64,000 nucleotides of DNA from Agromyces sp. CF514 (GTDB taxonomy: Bacteria > Actinomycetota > Actinomycetes > Actinomycetales > Microbacteriaceae): contig NZ_FOZD01000001.1 of the NCBI RefSeq assembly GCF_900113185.1, positions 1,116,001 to 1,180,000 of the forward strand, given 5' to 3'. Positions 23,823-31,544 of this stretch are shown in pieces. The notes beneath the pieces were generated by a model. The model made no database searches. It had not been told where the DNA came from and was given only the letters and a program-made list of their open reading frames with translations. The number at the start of each line of letters is the position of its first letter. The first letter of the stretch is position 1. The position numbers and the translations under genes are program-made.

Positions 23823-24421
23823 GCACCGTCGCGCTCGGGAGCGGAGATGGGTTCGCCCGGCCCGACGAGCACGCGCCAGACCCAGTCCGCGGCCGTCTCG
23901 ATGCTCGGACGCGGATCGAGCTCGAGCCAGGCCTGGATCACCGCGAGGCACGATCCGGCGATGCCGGCGGCGACGATGTCGATGGGCAGGCCCTCGAAGG
24001 CGGTCGTGCCCGACGAGATGACGCCCGCGCGCGCCTGCGCCTCGAACCGCGATCGGATGCGCGCCGCCACGATGGGGGAGCCGCGCTCGCCGAGCAGGCG
24101 CCGATAGAGGTCGGCGTCGGTCTCGAAATGGCGGAGCGCGGCGATCATCGACGGCGGCAGCTGCGCAGGAACCGAGGTCGGGGTGGGCGCCGAGGCTGCG
24201 GCCTCGATCTCGGCGGCCTCGATCGCGTCGGCGAGCAGCGAGTCGCGGTCGTCGTAGTGCTGGTAGTAGCTCGAACGGTTGACGCCGGCCGCATCGGTGA
24301 TGTCGGCGACCGTCGCGTCGTCGAACCGGCCCGCGCGCGCGAGTTCGAGCGCCGCCTGCTGCAGCGCCCGCCGGGTGCGCTCGACGCGCGCATCCACTCG
24401 GTCGTCGGTCGATTCCGCCAC
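23807..24421 (-). CDS. TetR-family transcriptional regulator
   Basis: 204 residues. N-terminal HTH: ALQQAALELARAGRFDDATVADITDAAGVNRSSYYQHYDDRDSLLADAIEAA region (about residues 19-70) with the typical SYYQHYDDRDSLL end of the recognition helix. The C-terminal helical domain would bind an unknown ligand. The start is GTG 24421 with GAGAAT six bases upstream, pointing to a leaderless transcript. Divergent from the SDR gene at 24540; the overlapping palindromes between them are the obvious operator. Confidence 0.85.
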   Translation of the reverse strand: MAESTDDRVDARVERTRRALQQAALELARAGRFDDATVADITDAAGVNRSSYYQHYDDRDSLLADAIEAAEIEAAASAPTPTSVPAQLPPSMIAALRHFETDADLYRRLLGERGSPIVAARIRSRFEAQARAGVISSGTTAFEGLPIDIVAAGIAGSCLAVIQAWLELDPRPSIETAADWVWRVLVGPGEPISAPERDGAQSSR

Positions 24422-24464
24422 TCACGCATTCTCGCACCGATTGGACGTCGAAACCGTGACTTCG

Positions 24465-24488
24465 CCGACAATTGTCGGATATCCGACA
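24465..24488. promoter_or_regulatory. Overlapping TetR-type palindromes
   Basis: Two perfect palindromes share a half-site: CCGACAATTGTCGG (24465-24478) and TGTCGGATATCCGACA (24473-24488). This gives three CCGACA half-sites in 24 bases midway between the TetR gene and the SDR gene, suited to two TetR dimers on opposite faces or to competing occupancy. Confidence 0.75.
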
Positions 24489-24539
24489 GATGTTGTTTAG
24501 GCTGGAGGCATCCAGTTCGGAGTAGAAAAGGAACCCATC

Positions 24540-25544
24540 ATGGCCCTCACCGCCAACTCCACCATCGCCGAGTGGCTCGCCGACCCCGCGGGCAAGGCTG
24601 CGCTCGAGGGCCTCGTCGGCCAGGGCGGCGGCTCGACCGACCAGCTCGCCCCCATCGCGGGCCTCCCGCTGCAGCAGCTCGTGGTCATGAGCCAGGGCCA
24701 GATGCCCCAGTCGGCCGTCGACGAGCTCGTCAAGGCGGTCAACGGCGGCGTCATCCCCGAGGAGTCGGGTGAGTCGACGGCCTGGGCCGAGAAGATCACC
24801 TCCGGCCGCTTCGCCGGCAAGACCGTCATCGTCACGGGTGCAGCCTCGGGCATCGGCCGTGCCACCGCGAGCCGCATCGCGCGCGAGGGCGGCCGCGTCG
24901 TCGCCGTCGACATCTCGGCCGAGAAGCTCGATGAGTTCGCCGCCTCGATCCCCGGCGCCGAGATCGTGCCCGTCGCCGGCGACATCACCAAGCAGGAGTC
25001 GATCGACGCGATCGTCGCCGCTGCGGGCGAGCAGATCCACGGCCTCGCGAACGTCGCCGGCATCAACGACGACTTCTCGCCGATCCACGAGACCCCCGAC
25101 GCCATCTGGGACAAGGTCATCGCCGTCAACGTCACCGGCACGTTCAAGCTCACGCGCGCCGTCGTGCCGTTCATGCTCGAGGCCGGCAAGGGCTCGATCG
25201 TCAACGTGGCGAGCGAGGCGGGCCTGCGCGGCAACGCGTCGGGCAACGCCTACACGACCTCGAAGCACGCCGTCGTCGGCCTCACCAAGTCGGCCGCGTT
25301 CATGTACGCGCTCCAGGGCGTGCGCGTGAACGCCGTCGCACCGGGCGGCGTCGCCACGGGCATCCCGTTCCCCCCGCACGTGTCCGAGGTCGGCTCGGCC
25401 CGACTGGCTCCGTTCCAGGGTGCGATCCCCACGGTGGCCACCGCCGAGGCGCTCGCCGCGTCGATCACGTTCCTCCTGAGCGATGACGCCGTGAACATCA
25501 ACGGCGCGATCCTCGCCTCCGACGGCGGCTGGTCGGTGCAGTAA
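24540..25544 (+). CDS. Short-chain dehydrogenase/reductase with an extra N-terminal domain
   Basis: 334 residues, about 85 longer at the N-terminus than a classical SDR. Residues 1-85 are helical and carry no motif I recognise. The SDR core follows: VIVTGAASGIGRATA (nucleotide site from Thr99), DISAEK selecting the cofactor, NVAGIND, Ser225 in NVASEAGL, and the catalytic Tyr238 and Lys242 in AYTTSKHA. It ends with the usual GAILASDGGWSVQ. It should oxidise or reduce an alcohol/ketone with NAD(P). AAAAGGAA precedes ATG 24540. Regulated by the divergent TetR protein in all likelihood. A strong terminator follows. Confidence 0.88.
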   Translation: MALTANSTIAEWLADPAGKAALEGLVGQGGGSTDQLAPIAGLPLQQLVVMSQGQMPQSAVDELVKAVNGGVIPEESGESTAWAEKITSGRFAGKTVIVTGAASGIGRATASRIAREGGRVVAVDISAEKLDEFAASIPGAEIVPVAGDITKQESIDAIVAAAGEQIHGLANVAGINDDFSPIHETPDAIWDKVIAVNVTGTFKLTRAVVPFMLEAGKGSIVNVASEAGLRGNASGNAYTTSKHAVVGLTKSAAFMYALQGVRVNAVAPGGVATGIPFPPHVSEVGSARLAPFQGAIPTVATAEALAASITFLLSDDAVNINGAILASDGGWSVQ

Positions 25545-25578
25545 CCCGGACAGTCGCGACGCCTCAACGGCGTGCTCA

Positions 25579-25615
25579 GGGCGGGGCGGATGCTACGGCA
25601 TCCGCCCCGCCCTTT
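25579..25615 (+). terminator. Rho-independent terminator after the SDR gene
   Basis: A 15-base perfect stem (GGGCGGGGCGGATGC with GCATCCGCCCCGCCC) closed by the loop TACG and followed by TTT lies 35 bases after the SDR stop. Confidence 0.85.
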
Positions 25616-25664
25616 CGCGTGCCCACGGCATCCGGAGCCCGCTCTGCCACTTTGATCGGCCTGC

Positions 25665-25721
25665 TTGACAGATGGTCAGACCAATGCCTACACTCCTTGA
25701 AACGGTGATGGTCTGACCATC
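25665..25721 (+). promoter_or_regulatory. Promoter with two FadR/GntR-type operators
   Basis: TTGACA (25665-25670) and TACACT (25689-25694) form a promoter with an 18-base spacer. TGGTC-A-GACCA (25673-25683) sits in the spacer and GATGGTC-T-GACCATC (25707-25721) just past the start site. Both match the TGGTnnnACCA pattern of FadR-subfamily regulators; the FadR-type gene at 27244 is the likely source. Confidence 0.8.
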
Positions 25722-25791
25722 ATTCCGATACAAGTTTCCGCAAGTTCCGCCTGGCATCGCCCTCGTCGGGAGCACTACAAAGGAGTGGTTC

Positions 25792-27156
25792 GTGAATCTC
25801 TTCACGCTCATGCAGCAGCGCACGGCCGAGGCCGGCCCGATCCGAGTCGGCGTCATCGGCGCAGGCAAGTTCGCCTCGATGTTCCTCACGCAGGCCGTCG
25901 GCAGCGCCAACATCCACGTCGTCGGCGTCGCCGACATCAACGTGCCCAAGGCGAAGGACGCCCTCGCCCGCACCGGGTGGCCGGCCGAGCGCTACGCCGC
26001 GGCGTCGCTCGACGAGGCCGTCCGCACCGGCGGCACCGCGGTCATCGACGACTCCACCGCCCTCATCACGCACCCGAGCGTCGAGGTGATCCTCGAGATC
26101 ACCGGCAACCCGCTCGTCGGCACCTACCACGCGGTCACCGCGATCGACCACGGCAAGCACGTGATCATGGTCAACGTCGAGGCCGACTGCATGGTCGGGC
26201 CGATCCTGCAGCGCCGCGCCCAGGCCGCGGGCGTCATCTACGCGATGGCGTACGGCGACCAGCCCGCCCTCATCTGCGAGCTCGTCGACTGGTGCCGCAC
26301 CGTCGGCTTCGACGTCGTGGCTGCGGGCAAGGGCACCAAGTACCTGCCCGAGTACAACTACTCGACGCCCGACACCGTGTGGAACTACTACGGGTTCAGC
26401 GAGGAGCAGCTCGCGAGCGGCGACTACAACCCCAAGATGTTCAACTCGTTCCTCGACGGCACCAAGTCCGCCATCGAGATGGCGGCCGTCGCCAACGGCA
26501 CCGGCCTCATCCCGCAGGACGAGGGCCTGCTCTTCCCGGCCGCCAGCAAGGACGACCTCCCGACCGTGTTCCGCGAGAACCGCCTGCGCGGCGGCAGCCT
26601 CACGCGCCGCGGCACCGTCGAGATCGCGTCGAGCATGTACCGCGACGGGCGCGAGGTGCCCGACAACCTGCGCTGGGGCGTCTACGTCACCTTCGAGGCC
26701 ACCACCGACTACGCCGTGCAGTGCTTCAAGGAGTACGGCGTGCACACCGACGAGACCGGCCGTTACGGCTCGCTCTACCGGCCGTACCACATGATCGGGC
26801 TCGAACTCGGCGTCTCGATCGCCGCAGCCGTGCTGCGCAACGAGGCGACCGGCGCCCCCACCGGGTTCCGCGGCGACGTCGTGACGACGGCCAAGAAGGA
26901 CCTGCGCGCCGGCGACACGCTCGACGGCGAAGGCGGCTACACGGTCTTCGGCAAGCTCGCGCCCGCACACCTCTCGCTCGACCGCAACGCGCTGCCCCTG
27001 GGCCTCGCGCACGGCGCCAAGCTCATCCGCGACGTCGCCAAGGACCAGACGGTCTCGTGGGACGACGTGCAGCTCGACGAGTCGCAGTTCGCGGTGCAGA
27101 TCCGCCGCGAGCTCGAGGCCGAGTTCCGCGCCGAACACGCCGTCGTCGCGGCCTGA
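25792..27156 (+). CDS. SAF-domain NAD(P)-dependent oxidoreductase (COG4091, homoserine dehydrogenase-like)
   Basis: 454 residues. The N-terminal Rossmann fold (IRVGVIGAGKFASMFLTQA, about residues 16-34) resembles Gfo/Idh/MocA and homoserine dehydrogenases; HAVTAIDHGKHVIMVNVEAD follows the cofactor site. The C-terminal 100 residues (TTAKKDLRAGDTLDGEGGYT, then LPLGLAHGAKLIRDVAKDQ) form an SAF domain. This pairing is the COG4091 arrangement, annotated as predicted homoserine dehydrogenase but without a firmly established reaction. It heads a cluster with a FadR regulator, an organic-acid transporter and an acid-sugar kinase, so it probably works on a hydroxy-acid intermediate there. Aligned start has an AAAGGAG ribosome site. 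Confidence 0.82.
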   Translation: MNLFTLMQQRTAEAGPIRVGVIGAGKFASMFLTQAVGSANIHVVGVADINVPKAKDALARTGWPAERYAAASLDEAVRTGGTAVIDDSTALITHPSVEVILEITGNPLVGTYHAVTAIDHGKHVIMVNVEADCMVGPILQRRAQAAGVIYAMAYGDQPALICELVDWCRTVGFDVVAAGKGTKYLPEYNYSTPDTVWNYYGFSEEQLASGDYNPKMFNSFLDGTKSAIEMAAVANGTGLIPQDEGLLFPAASKDDLPTVFRENRLRGGSLTRRGTVEIASSMYRDGREVPDNLRWGVYVTFEATTDYAVQCFKEYGVHTDETGRYGSLYRPYHMIGLELGVSIAAAVLRNEATGAPTGFRGDVVTTAKKDLRAGDTLDGEGGYTVFGKLAPAHLSLDRNALPLGLAHGAKLIRDVAKDQTVSWDDVQLDESQFAVQIRRELEAEFRAEHAVVAA

Positions 27157-27158
27157 TC

Positions 27159-27190
27159 CGGTCTGACCGTCCGACCATGGAAACTACGAT
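27159..27190 (+). promoter_or_regulatory. Third GntR-type operator and promoter before the regulator gene
   Basis: CGGTC-T-GACCG (27159-27169) repeats the core of the two operators at 25673-25721. It overlaps a -35-like CTGACC, with TACGAT (27185-27190) as -10, so the regulator probably controls itself as well. Confidence 0.65.
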
Positions 27191-27243
27191 GGGGTCACCG
27201 GACTTCACCGCTCGTGGCCTCCGGCAATCGGAGGGGATGACGC

Positions 27244-27984
27244 ATGGCAGCGAACGACGCATGGGAGCCCGTGCAGCGCATTCGAACGTACGAGCAGGTG
27301 ATGGCCCAGATCGAGGAACGCATCCTCGACGGCCGGCTGAAGGCGGGAGACCACCTTCCGAGCGAACGCGACCTCGCAGTCTCGCTCGGGGTCTCCCGGC
27401 CCTCGCTCCGCGAGTCGCTGCGAGTGCTCGAAGCGCTCGGAGTGGTGGAGATCCGTCGTGGCGGCGGGCCCGACGGGGGAGCTGTGCTCCTCTCGACGCC
27501 CGGCGACGGCATGGTCAACCTGCTCAAGCTGCAGATCGCGCTCGCGCACTTCAACTGGACCGATGTCCTCGAGACCCGCCTCGCGCTCGAGGCCTGGAGC
27601 GTCGAGGAGGCCGCCTACCGATCCCAGGATGACGACCACCGAGAGCTCCGAGCCATCCTCGACCGGATGGACGCCCCCGACATCGACTCCGCCGAGTTCA
27701 ACCGACTCGACGCCGCGTTCCACCTGCGGATCGCGGAGGCCACCGGCAACGCGCTCACCGCCCACTTCATGGGCTCGCTGCGCACCGCGATCCATCGCCA
27801 GATGGTGCAGGTCTACGCCGAACTCGTCGACTGGCGCGAGACGGCCAAGACCGTTCGCGCCGAGCACCGCCAGATCCTCGACGACATCGTCGCCGGAGAC
27901 GGCGCGGCAGCGGCCGAGCACGTGCGACGCCACATCACCGATTTCTACCAGATCACCGCTCACGGCGGGAACGCCCGAACCTAG
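27244..27984 (+). CDS. FadR-subfamily GntR transcriptional regulator
   Basis: 246 residues. The winged HTH (residues about 12-75) includes LKAGDHLPSERDLAVSLGVS and RPSLRESLRVLEALGVVEIR, diagnostic of GntR proteins. The all-helical C-terminal FCD domain has the acid/His pattern ETRLALEAWSVEEAA, FNRLDAAFHLRIAEATGN and AEHRQILDDIVAGD, which normally binds a metal and a small carboxylate ligand. This suits sensing of a sugar acid. Preceded by GGAGGGG. The TGGTCnGACCA sites before 25792 and before this gene should be its targets. Confidence 0.88.
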   Translation: MAANDAWEPVQRIRTYEQVMAQIEERILDGRLKAGDHLPSERDLAVSLGVSRPSLRESLRVLEALGVVEIRRGGGPDGGAVLLSTPGDGMVNLLKLQIALAHFNWTDVLETRLALEAWSVEEAAYRSQDDDHRELRAILDRMDAPDIDSAEFNRLDAAFHLRIAEATGNALTAHFMGSLRTAIHRQMVQVYAELVDWRETAKTVRAEHRQILDDIVAGDGAAAAEHVRRHITDFYQITAHGGNART

Positions 27985-27992
27985 TCACCCCG

Positions 27993-28021
27993 GTTCGGCT
28001 CCCGCCGGCTCGAGGCCGAAC
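27993..28021. other. Inverted repeat between regulator and transporter genes
   Basis: GTTCGGC (27993-27999) and GCCGAAC (28015-28021) form a 7-base stem with a 15-base loop just after the regulator stop. No T-run; a weak attenuator or processing hairpin is possible. Confidence 0.35.
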
Positions 28022-28053
28022 GGCTTCAGTATCAAGGGAGATATGAACCGACC

Positions 28054-29385
28054 ATGACGACCATGACCATCGAACCAGCGCAGCGGGCCAAGGACGGCTC
28101 GCCCGACAAGCTCAAGACCGCGATCGGCAGCGCCGTCGGCACGACGATCGAGAACTACGACTTCCTGGCGTACGGCACCGCTGCGGCGCTGTACTTCAAC
28201 ACCGTGTTCTTCCACGCCGAGGACCCCGTCGTCGGCATCCTGCTCGGCTTCGCCACGTTCGGCATCGGGTTCGCGATGCGCCCCCTCGGCGGCGTGATCG
28301 GCGGATACCTCGGCGACCGCATCGGCCGCAAGCCCGTGCTCGTCGGCGCGCTCCTGCTCATGGGCATCTCGACGGTGCTCATCGGCATCCTGCCCACCTA
28401 CGAGCAGGTCGGACTCCTCGCGCCGATCCTCCTCGTGCTCATCCGCGTCATCCAGGGCATCGCGTTCGGTGCCGAGTGGGGCGGCGCGATCCTCATGACC
28501 TTCGAGCACGCGCCCTGGAAGAAGCGGGGCAAGTACACCGCGATCCCGCAGGCGGGCGTGCCCCTGGGCCTGCTCCTCGCGAACCTCGTGTTCCTGTGGT
28601 CCACGAACCTCGACAACGAACTCGCATGGCGCCTGCCGTTCCTGCTCTCGTCGGTGCTCATCGTCGCGGGCCTCATCATCCGCGCGAAGGTCTCGGAGTC
28701 GCCCGAGTTCGTCGAGACGAAGACCGCCGGCCTCACGGTGAAGAACCCCCTCAAGGAGGTCTTCAAGAACGACTGGCGCACGATCCTGCGCGTCATCGCC
28801 CTGCGCCTCGCCGAGTCGGGCGGCTTCTACGTGATCGTGACCTACATGCTCTCGTACCTCACGTCGGGCGACCAGCCGATCACCGACCGCGCGACCGCGC
28901 TCACCGGACTCGTGACCGCTGCGGCCCTCGGCCTCTTCACGACGATCCTGTTCGGCGCGCTCACCGACCGCGTCGGCCGGAAGCCCGTGTACCTCGTCGG
29001 CACGATCGCGCTCATGGCGTTCGCGTTCCCGATGTTCCTGCTCGTCAACACGGGCGTGCCCTACCTCATCGTGTTCGTCTACATCATCGCGATGTCGATC
29101 ATCCACGACTCCCTCGCCGGCACGCAGGGCGCCTGGTTCTCGGAGCTGTTCAGCACGAACGTGCGCTCCTCGGGCGCCTCGATCGGCTACCAGTTCTCTG
29201 CGGCGATCTCGGGCTTCATCCCGCTCATCGCCACGGCCGTCGCGATCCCGCTCGGCTGGGGCGGCGTCGCGTGGGTCTACCTCGCCTGCGGCCTGCTGGG
29301 CTTCATCGGAACCGTGCTCACCCGCGAGACGTGGGGCAAGAAGGAGCGCGCCGAGGTCGACGCGATCATCGCCCGCTCGTCCTGA
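28054..29385 (+). CDS. MHS-family MFS transporter (organic/sugar acid)
   Basis: 443 residues, 12 membrane helices. The metabolite:H+ symporter family is shown by GTTIENYDFLAYG at the first helix, GFAMRPLGGVIGGYLGDRIGRKP between helices 2 and 3, VIQGIAFGAEWGGAILM, and FGALTDRVGRKPVYLVG after helix 8. Characterised members carry shikimate, citrate, alpha-ketoglutarate or proline/betaine. Between the FadR-type regulator and the acid-sugar kinase it is the natural entry route for the pathway substrate, presumably a hydroxy acid. Confidence 0.88.
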   Translation: MTTMTIEPAQRAKDGSPDKLKTAIGSAVGTTIENYDFLAYGTAAALYFNTVFFHAEDPVVGILLGFATFGIGFAMRPLGGVIGGYLGDRIGRKPVLVGALLLMGISTVLIGILPTYEQVGLLAPILLVLIRVIQGIAFGAEWGGAILMTFEHAPWKKRGKYTAIPQAGVPLGLLLANLVFLWSTNLDNELAWRLPFLLSSVLIVAGLIIRAKVSESPEFVETKTAGLTVKNPLKEVFKNDWRTILRVIALRLAESGGFYVIVTYMLSYLTSGDQPITDRATALTGLVTAAALGLFTTILFGALTDRVGRKPVYLVGTIALMAFAFPMFLLVNTGVPYLIVFVYIIAMSIIHDSLAGTQGAWFSELFSTNVRSSGASIGYQFSAAISGFIPLIATAVAIPLGWGGVAWVYLACGLLGFIGTVLTRETWGKKERAEVDAIIARSS

Positions 29386-29390
29386 ACGAG

Positions 29391-29424
29391 CGGTGGGGCG
29401 GATGCCGCGGCATCCGCCCCACCG
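29391..29424 (+). terminator. Perfect hairpin after the MHS transporter gene
   Basis: A 34-base perfect palindrome (each arm CGGTGGGGCGGATGCCG or its complement, no loop base) begins 5 bases after the stop. It has no T-run, and the kinase gene follows in the same direction, so it may only attenuate transcription or protect the mRNA end. Confidence 0.6.
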
Positions 29425-29499
29425 ACACCCCGCGTCGCGCGGGCGACCGTCGTCGCTCGGCACGCTCGAAGCCATTCCGCTCATCGAAGGAATCACGCC

Positions 29500-30759
29500 A
29501 TGAAGACCATCGTCCTCGACGACGACCCCACGGGCACGCAGTCCGCGACGGGCGTCACGGTGCTGCTCGAGAGCAGCGCCGACCTGCTCGCCGAGGCGCT
29601 CGGCCGGGCCGACAGCGTGTACGTGCAGACCAACAGCCGCGCCCTGCCCGAGGCCGAGGCGGTCGCCCTGACGCGCCGCATCCGGGCCGACGGCGAGGCC
29701 GCTGCCGAGCGGCTCGGCGTCGACGTGCGCTTCGTGCTGCGCGGCGACTCGACGTTGCGCGGCCACGTGTTCGCCGAGACCGAGGTGTTCCTCGACGGCG
29801 ACGCGATCATGCTGTTCGTGCCGGCGTTCCCCGACGGCGGCCGCACGACGCGTGACGGCGTGCACCACGTGCGCGTGGCGGGCGTCGACGTGCCCGCGCA
29901 CGAGAGCGAGTACGCCGACGACCCCGTGTTCGGATTCACGACGGGGGTCATGCTCGACTACCTCGCCGAGAAGTCGCCGCGCGCCGCGCGCACGGTCGGC
30001 CTCGACGAGGTTCGCGCCGGCGGGCTCGCCGACGTGCTCGCCGCGGCGACGCCCGGCACGGTCATCGCTCCCGACGCGGCCACGGCCGAGGACATCTCGG
30101 CGATCGCCCGCGCCGTCGAAGCGGCCACCGCTGCCGGCGCGGACATCGTCGTGCGCAGTGCCGCGCCGCTCGCGGCCGAGCTCGCCGGCGTTGCGAGCCG
30201 GGGCCTGCTCGAGACCCCGCTCGTCGCCGAGCCCGGCCCCGTGCTGCTCGTGTGCGGTTCGCACACGGCCGGCGCGACCGCGCAGCTCGAGCCCGTCGTC
30301 GCCGCCTGGGGCGCGGCATCCGTCATCGACACCGCCGCGGCGTTGGCCGATGCCGTCGCAGCCGGGCACGCGGCCGCGGCCGCGGCGCACGCCCGCCTCG
30401 ATGCCGGGCCGCTCGCGATCGTCACGACCGAGCGCGAGCGCTCCGCGACGCACAACACCCTCGACCACGGCGAACGCGTCATGCGCGCCCTCACGACCGC
30501 GGTGCGCGACCTGCTGCCCGAGGTCTCGGTGGTCGTGTCGAAGGGCGGCATCACCTCGGCCGAGGTCGCGCGCACCGGCATCGGCGCGACCTCGGCCGTC
30601 GTGCTCGGCCAGGTCGTGCCGGGCGTGTCGGTGTGGAGTCTCCGGGCCCACGACGGCCGCGAGATCCTCTACGTCGTCGTGCCCGGCAACGTCGGCGACC
30701 CCGACACGCTCACGACGGTGCTCGACGCGCTCTCGCTGCGCGCGCCTGTGAGCGCCTGA
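29500..30759 (+). CDS. Four-carbon acid sugar kinase-like protein (DUF1537/OtnK family)
   Basis: 419 residues, full length for the family. N-terminal domain: VLDDDPTGTQSATGVTVLL with the conserved DDxTG motif (Asp7-Gly12), YVQTNSRALP, and VLRGDSTLRGHV, which binds the sugar acid. C-terminal nucleotide-binding domain: VLLVCGSHTAGATAQLEPV, VSKGGITSAEVARTGIG and the end YVVVPGNVGDPDTL. Family members phosphorylate threonate, erythronate, 2-oxo-tetronate or related C4 acids with ATP. The downstream enzymes of the known routes (PdxA2, or OtnC with OtnI) are absent here. A GAAGGAA ribosome site precedes the ATG. Confidence 0.88.
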   Translation: MKTIVLDDDPTGTQSATGVTVLLESSADLLAEALGRADSVYVQTNSRALPEAEAVALTRRIRADGEAAAERLGVDVRFVLRGDSTLRGHVFAETEVFLDGDAIMLFVPAFPDGGRTTRDGVHHVRVAGVDVPAHESEYADDPVFGFTTGVMLDYLAEKSPRAARTVGLDEVRAGGLADVLAAATPGTVIAPDAATAEDISAIARAVEAATAAGADIVVRSAAPLAAELAGVASRGLLETPLVAEPGPVLLVCGSHTAGATAQLEPVVAAWGAASVIDTAAALADAVAAGHAAAAAAHARLDAGPLAIVTTERERSATHNTLDHGERVMRALTTAVRDLLPEVSVVVSKGGITSAEVARTGIGATSAVVLGQVVPGVSVWSLRAHDGREILYVVVPGNVGDPDTLTTVLDALSLRAPVSA

Positions 30760-30835
30760 CGCGTGTTCCTCGCTGCGGGGCGGCCCCGGCGCCCTGCACC
30801 TTCGCGCGCGACACGCCGCACCCACCCCACCGAGG

Positions 30836-30883
30836 GGTCGCGATGTGCTGGTTCCCGGCATCCGGATCCAGCACATCGTGACC
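30836..30883. other. Long inverted repeat between kinase and MarR genes
   Basis: GGTCGCGATGTGCTGG (30836-30851) pairs with CCAGCACATCGTGACC (30868-30883), 16 positions with one G-T pair and a 16-base loop. No T-run. Could terminate the kinase transcript or be an operator or repeat element. Confidence 0.6.
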
Positions 30884-30984
30884 GCTCGGCGTCAGCACGC
30901 CAGTGCGTCGTGAGCGCCCGGGCCGGGCGCAGGGGCGGGCCAGGGCAGGAGTGCGAGGCCCCGCGGTTCGCTACTGTCGAGAGC

Positions 30985-31491
30985 GTGAACCCCAGACCGA
31001 GCGAGCGAGACGACGAGGTCGACCTGCTGATCGACGCGTGGTCACGCCGGCTGCCCGACGCCGACCTGTCGCCGCTCGACGTCATGTCGCGCCTGCGTCG
31101 TGCGGCGAACCGGCTGTCGAAGCTGCGCGCCGCCGCGTTCAGCGACGCCGGCCTCGCGTCATGGGAGTTCGACGTGCTCGCCGCGCTGCGTCGGCAGGAC
31201 GACCCGCACGAGCTGAGCCCGGCGCACCTGATCTCTGCGACCATGATCGGCAGCGCGGCCATGACGAACCGGCTCGACAACCTCGCCGCCCGCGGGCTCG
31301 TCGAGCGCCGCCCGAACCCCCGCGACGGGCGCAGCGTGCTCGTGCGCCTCACCGACGAGGGAACGGCCCGCGTCGACGAGGCCATGCGCGGACTCGTCGC
31401 CCGTGAGGCCGTCGAGCTCGAGGCCCTCACGCGCGACGAGCAGGCGACGCTCTCGAGGCTGCTGCGACGATTGAGCGACGAGCCGCACTGA
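30985..31491 (+). CDS. MarR-family transcriptional regulator
   Basis: 168 residues from GTG 30985. TACTGT seven bases before the GTG indicates leaderless transcription and fixes the start. The winged HTH includes SPAHLISATMIGSAAMTNRL and RGLVERRPNPRDGRSVLVRL with the characteristic DGR wing. Helices at both ends would dimerise. The target is unclear: it stands alone between the kinase gene and a recombinase-like gene, and the nearest palindrome is at 30836-30883. Confidence 0.85.
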   Translation: MNPRPSERDDEVDLLIDAWSRRLPDADLSPLDVMSRLRRAANRLSKLRAAAFSDAGLASWEFDVLAALRRQDDPHELSPAHLISATMIGSAAMTNRLDNLAARGLVERRPNPRDGRSVLVRLTDEGTARVDEAMRGLVAREAVELEALTRDEQATLSRLLRRLSDEPH

Positions 31492-31544
31492 TCGAGGGCG
31501 ACTCGACTTCCCACGAGGCATCCGGAACGGCGACAATGGTCGGG

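Noticed and set aside
27985-30876. 963-codon open frame antisense to the MHS transporter and kinase genes
   Set aside because: It spans two well supported genes and their gap on the opposite strand and has only Arg/Asp/Glu/Gly-rich low-complexity sequence.
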